Assembly (NCBI RefSeq): GCF_900129705.1 | Contig: NZ_FQWO01000013.1 | Coordinates: 1-64,000 of the forward strand | Direction of reading: 5' to 3' | Source: Flavobacterium granuli | GTDB lineage: Bacteria; Bacteroidota; Bacteroidia; Flavobacteriales; Flavobacteriaceae | DNA length: 64,000 bases | Shown: piece by piece, positions 61,153 to 64,000 of the stretch | Numbering within the stretch: the first letter of the stretch is position 1 | Layout of the letters: each line of letters begins with the position of its first letter | Program-made: the position numbers and the translations under genes | Notes under the pieces: model-generated | Told to the model about the DNA's origin: nothing | What the model saw: the letters and a program-made list of their open reading frames with translations, nothing else | Databases searched by the model: none

Positions 61153-63984
61153 CTAAAGTAACTCTTTTTTCAAAAACTGCGCCGTATAACTCTTTTTAAT
61201 TTTGGCTACTTCCTCGGGAGTTCCTTTGGCAACAACTTGTCCGCCGCCTTTTCCTCCTTCGGGACCTATGTCAATAATGTAATCGGCTAGTTTGATTACA
61301 TCCATATTGTGTTCGATAATCAATATTGTATTCCCTTTGTCAACCAGTTTGTTAATCACGTCCATTAATACTCGGATATCCTCAAAATGCAAACCTGTTG
61401 TGGGTTCGTCCAAAATATAAAAGGTATTTCCGGTATCTTTTTTAGATAATTCCCCCGCTAATTTTATTCGCTGTGCTTCTCCGCCCGAGAGCGTTGTACT
61501 TTGTTGTCCCAAAGTGATATAGCCTAAACCTACATCTTGAATGGTTTTTACTTTTCTATAGATCTTCGGAATCATTTCAAAGAACGGAACGGCTTCGTCT
61601 ACCGTCATGTTCAATACATCCGAAATGGATTTTCCTTTGTATCTGATTTCCAAAGTTTCTCTGTTGAAACGTTTGCCTTGGCAAGTTTCACATTCGACAT
61701 ACACATCCGGTAAAAAATTCATTTCAATGGTTCGTACTCCTGAACCTTCGCAGGTTTCGCAGCGTCCACCTTTGACATTAAAACTGAAACGTCCCGCTTT
61801 ATAGCCACGAATCATACTCTCAGGAGTTTTTGTAAATAAAGCTCTGATTTCGGTAAAAACTTCGGTATAAGTCGCCGGATTAGAGCGTGGCGTTCTGCCT
61901 ATCGGACTTTGGTCAATATCAATTACTTTATCAATATGTTCTAACCCTTCAATTTTTTTATAAGGCTGTGGTTTTTTTACACCATTAAAATAGTAGGCAT
62001 TCAAGATAGGGTAGAGCGTTTCATTAATTAAGGTCGATTTCCCGCTTCCTGAAACTCCCGTCACGCAAATCATTTTACCCAAAGGCAATTCAATCGAAAC
62101 GTTTTTGAGATTATTTCCTGTTGCTCCAGTCAACTTTAGGAATTTCCCATTGCCTTCACGACGTTTTGCCGGGATTTCAATTTTCATTTCGCCGTTAAGA
62201 TATTGGGCAGTCATCGAATGTGAGGCCAGGATTTCGGCAGGAGTTCCTTTGCTGATGATTTCACCGCCAAATTTCCCCGCCTTTGGACCAATATCAATTA
62301 CATAATCGGCACGCTCAATCATGTCTTTATCGTGTTCTACCACGATTACTGAGTTCCCAATATCACGCAATTGTTCCAAAGAATGGATTAATTTCTCGTT
62401 GTCTCTTTGGTGTAAACCGATGCTTGGTTCGTCCAAAATATAAAGTACACCCACCAGCTGCGAACCAATCTGGGTTGCTAATCGGATGCGTTGGGCTTCA
62501 CCTCCAGAAAGCGATTTAGAGCTTCGGCTTAAAGCCAAATAATCCAAGCCCACATTCATCAAGAAATCCAAGCGATCTTTAATTTCTTTGATGACCTCGG
62601 TGGCGATTCGTTTTTGTTTATCGGATAATTGGCTGTCTAATTTTTTGAACCAAGCCGTCAAATCCGAAATATCCATATTGCACAATTCGGCAATATTCTC
62701 CTCATTGATTTTAAAGAATAATGCTTCTTTTTTTAATCTGGAACCTTCGCAAACCGGACAGCGTACTTCGTCCATGAATTCCTTTGCCCAACGCTTGATA
62801 GTTGTCGAACCGCTTTCGTCGTGTTGGTTTTTTATGAAATGGGAGATTCCTTCAAAATCTATTTTATAGTCTCTGGCAACGCCCAGATCTTTGGAATTTA
62901 TCGTAAATTTTTCTTTTCCGCCGTTGAGAATCATTTCCATGGCTTCTTCGGGGATTTTTTCGATGGCATCGGTAATTTTGAAACCGTATTTTTCTCCGAT
63001 GATTTCCAATTGCTTGAAAATCCAAGACGATTTGTATTCGCCCAAAGGCGCAAAACCTCCGGCTTTTATCGATAATTTCGGATTTGGGATAATTTTCTTG
63101 ATATTGATTTCGTTTACCGTTCCCAGTCCGTTGCAATGATCACAAGCTCCTTTTGGAGAGTTGAAAGAAAATAAATTCGGTTCCGGATTTTGGTACGAAA
63201 TTCCGGTTGTGGGACACATTAAGTTTCTACTGAAATAGCGCACTTCGTTCGAATCTTGGTCCAAAACCATCAATACATTTTCTCCGTGATGCATCGCTGT
63301 GTTGATGCTTTCTGACAATCTTTTTTCATTATCAGGAGTAGCTTCAATAACAATTCGATCTACCACAATTTCGATATCGTGGGTTTTATAACGATCCAGT
63401 TTCATTCCGGGCGTAATATCGAGAATGTCACCATTCACGCGCACTTTCAGGAAACCTTGCTTGGCAATTTGCTGGAATAATTCGCCATAATGTCCTTTTC
63501 GGGCTCTAATAACCGGAGCCAGAATATTGATGCGTTTTCCGTTGAAATCCTCTATGATAAGATCTTTGATTTGTTCGTCAGAATAACTGACCATTTTTTC
63601 TCCCGTATTGTAGCTGTAGGCGTCTGCGGCTCGTGCATAAAGCAAACGCAGAAAATCGTAGATTTCAGTAATGGTTCCTACGGTAGAACGCGGACTTTTG
63701 GAAGTAGTTTTTTGTTCGATAGCGATAACGGGCGAAAGTCCGTCTATTTTATCCACATCCGGGCGTTCCAGTCCGCCAAGAAATTGTCTGGCATAAGCCG
63801 AAAAAGTTTCTACATAACGGCGTTGTCCTTCAGCATAGATGGTATCAAATGCCAAAGATGACTTTCCAGAACCCGAAAGACCGGTAATTACTACCAATTT
63901 TTCGCGAGGAATGGAAATATCTATGTTTTTTAGGTTGTGAACTCGAGCGCCTAGAACTTCGATGGTATTGTCTTTATCTAACAT
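61153..63984 (-). CDS. uvrA: excinuclease ABC subunit A
   Basis: 943 residues, complete. Two ABC ATPase modules: Walker [11 protein letters not shown] (about 34-43) and [10 protein letters not shown] (about 645-655), signatures [12 protein letters not shown] and [12 protein letters not shown], and Walker B/D-loop [12 protein letters not shown] and [12 protein letters not shown]. Zinc modules include [17 protein letters not shown] and CETCEGSG with CETCQGKR. It recognises DNA damage in nucleotide excision repair. The ATG at 63984 begins [20 protein letters not shown]; the promoter lies beyond the window edge. Confidence 0.96.
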   Translation of the reverse strand: MLDKDNTIEVLGARVHNLKNIDISIPREKLVVITGLSGSGKSSLAFDTIYAEGQRRYVETFSAYARQFLGGLERPDVDKIDGLSPVIAIEQKTTSKSPRSTVGTITEIYDFLRLLYARAADAYSYNTGEKMVSYSDEQIKDLIIEDFNGKRINILAPVIRARKGHYGELFQQIAKQGFLKVRVNGDILDITPGMKLDRYKTHDIEIVVDRIVIEATPDNEKRLSESINTAMHHGENVLMVLDQDSNEVRYFSRNLMCPTTGISYQNPEPNLFSFNSPKGACDHCNGLGTVNEINIKKIIPNPKLSIKAGGFAPLGEYKSSWIFKQLEIIGEKYGFKITDAIEKIPEEAMEMILNGGKEKFTINSKDLGVARDYKIDFEGISHFIKNQHDESGSTTIKRWAKEFMDEVRCPVCEGSRLKKEALFFKINEENIAELCNMDISDLTAWFKKLDSQLSDKQKRIATEVIKEIKDRLDFLMNVGLDYLALSRSSKSLSGGEAQRIRLATQIGSQLVGVLYILDEPSIGLHQRDNEKLIHSLEQLRDIGNSVIVVEHDKDMIERADYVIDIGPKAGKFGGEIISKGTPAEILASHSMTAQYLNGEMKIEIPAKRREGNGKFLKLTGATGNNLKNVSIELPLGKMICVTGVSGSGKSTLINETLYPILNAYYFNGVKKPQPYKKIEGLEHIDKVIDIDQSPIGRTPRSNPATYTEVFTEIRALFTKTPESMIRGYKAGRFSFNVKGGRCETCEGSGVRTIEMNFLPDVYVECETCQGKRFNRETLEIRYKGKSISDVLNMTVDEAVPFFEMIPKIYRKVKTIQDVGLGYITLGQQSTTLSGGEAQRIKLAGELSKKDTGNTFYILDEPTTGLHFEDIRVLMDVINKLVDKGNTILIIEHNMDVIKLADYIIDIGPEGGKGGGQVVAKGTPEEVAKIKKSYTAQFLKKELL

Positions 63985-64000
63985 ATTTTTGCTGATTGCT

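Noticed and set aside
63490..63861. A 123-residue plus-strand open frame
   Set aside because: It lies within uvrA, whose motifs are complete on the other strand.

Overview
The window reads as chromosomal DNA of a Flavobacterium-like member of the Bacteroidota. It is AT-rich and has the flavobacterial promoter signature (TAnnTTTG, sometimes with TTG about 20-22 nt upstream). Ribosome-binding sites are weak. Characteristic families include a fused ResB-CcsA (CcsBA) protein, DUF2911, DUF2853 and DUF1684 proteins, a TonB-dependent receptor with an N-terminal carboxypeptidase-like domain, and a fused E1 alpha/beta dehydrogenase. A DUF3494 ice-binding-type lipoprotein suggests a cold or aquatic lineage, but this is inference only. 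No rRNA, tRNA, CRISPR array, prophage, integrase or IS transposase was found.

Layout. 1-363: gene-poor edge with small inverted repeats. 364-5359: MFS exporter divergent from DUF1684, TatD, a TcdA-like enzyme, HAD phosphatase and DUF2911 genes. 5427-9805: a leftward unit of a large PIG-L deacetylase, a 35-residue membrane peptide and a sodium:solute symporter. 9951-13578: two tandem paralogous secreted proteins, a small membrane protein and a BamA/TamA-like outer-membrane protein. 13817-17195: leftward operon DUF2520, KdsC-like, UbiA-type prenyltransferase, Maf and MscS-like channel, with overlapping genes. 17392-20580: CcsBA. 20681-21625: tRNA-dihydrouridine synthase.

21782-28166: an ECF sigma/anti-sigma pair divergent from two DUF4331 genes that look like the two halves of one domain, followed by a TPR lipoprotein and a TonB-dependent receptor. 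This is a candidate surface-uptake system. 28309-42541: glutathione peroxidase, GNAT and a spread menaquinone locus (menD, menB, menA, menC on one strand). Interspersed are DUF2853, an M28 peptidase, CvfB, a histidine-kinase-like protein lacking its ATPase, a YdbS/YdbT pair, an MBL hydrolase and a TPR protein.

42628-46948: a YXWGXW lipoprotein, then a two-gene surface unit of an ice-binding-type lipoprotein and an OmpA-domain barrel. 47244-53232: a putative envelope/general-stress island of six small or membrane proteins (YtxH, lmo0937-type, beta-barrel, CsbD-like and two 2-TM proteins), next to a single-domain response regulator, a hybrid kinase with HPt, and an AraC regulator with an HMA-like N-terminus. 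53485-63984: lipoprotein and M23 peptidase, fused E1 dehydrogenase, an M1-like protein that has lost HEXXH and carries an outer-membrane barrel, a LOG-family protein and UvrA. Most transcription units end in clear hairpin/T-tract terminators, which help define the operons.

Nothing here is clearly a brand-new defence or mobile system. The best candidates for undescribed biology are the symporter-linked micro-membrane protein, the split DUF4331/TonB unit, the ice-binding/OmpA surface pair, the ATPase-less kinase and the M1-barrel pseudoenzyme.
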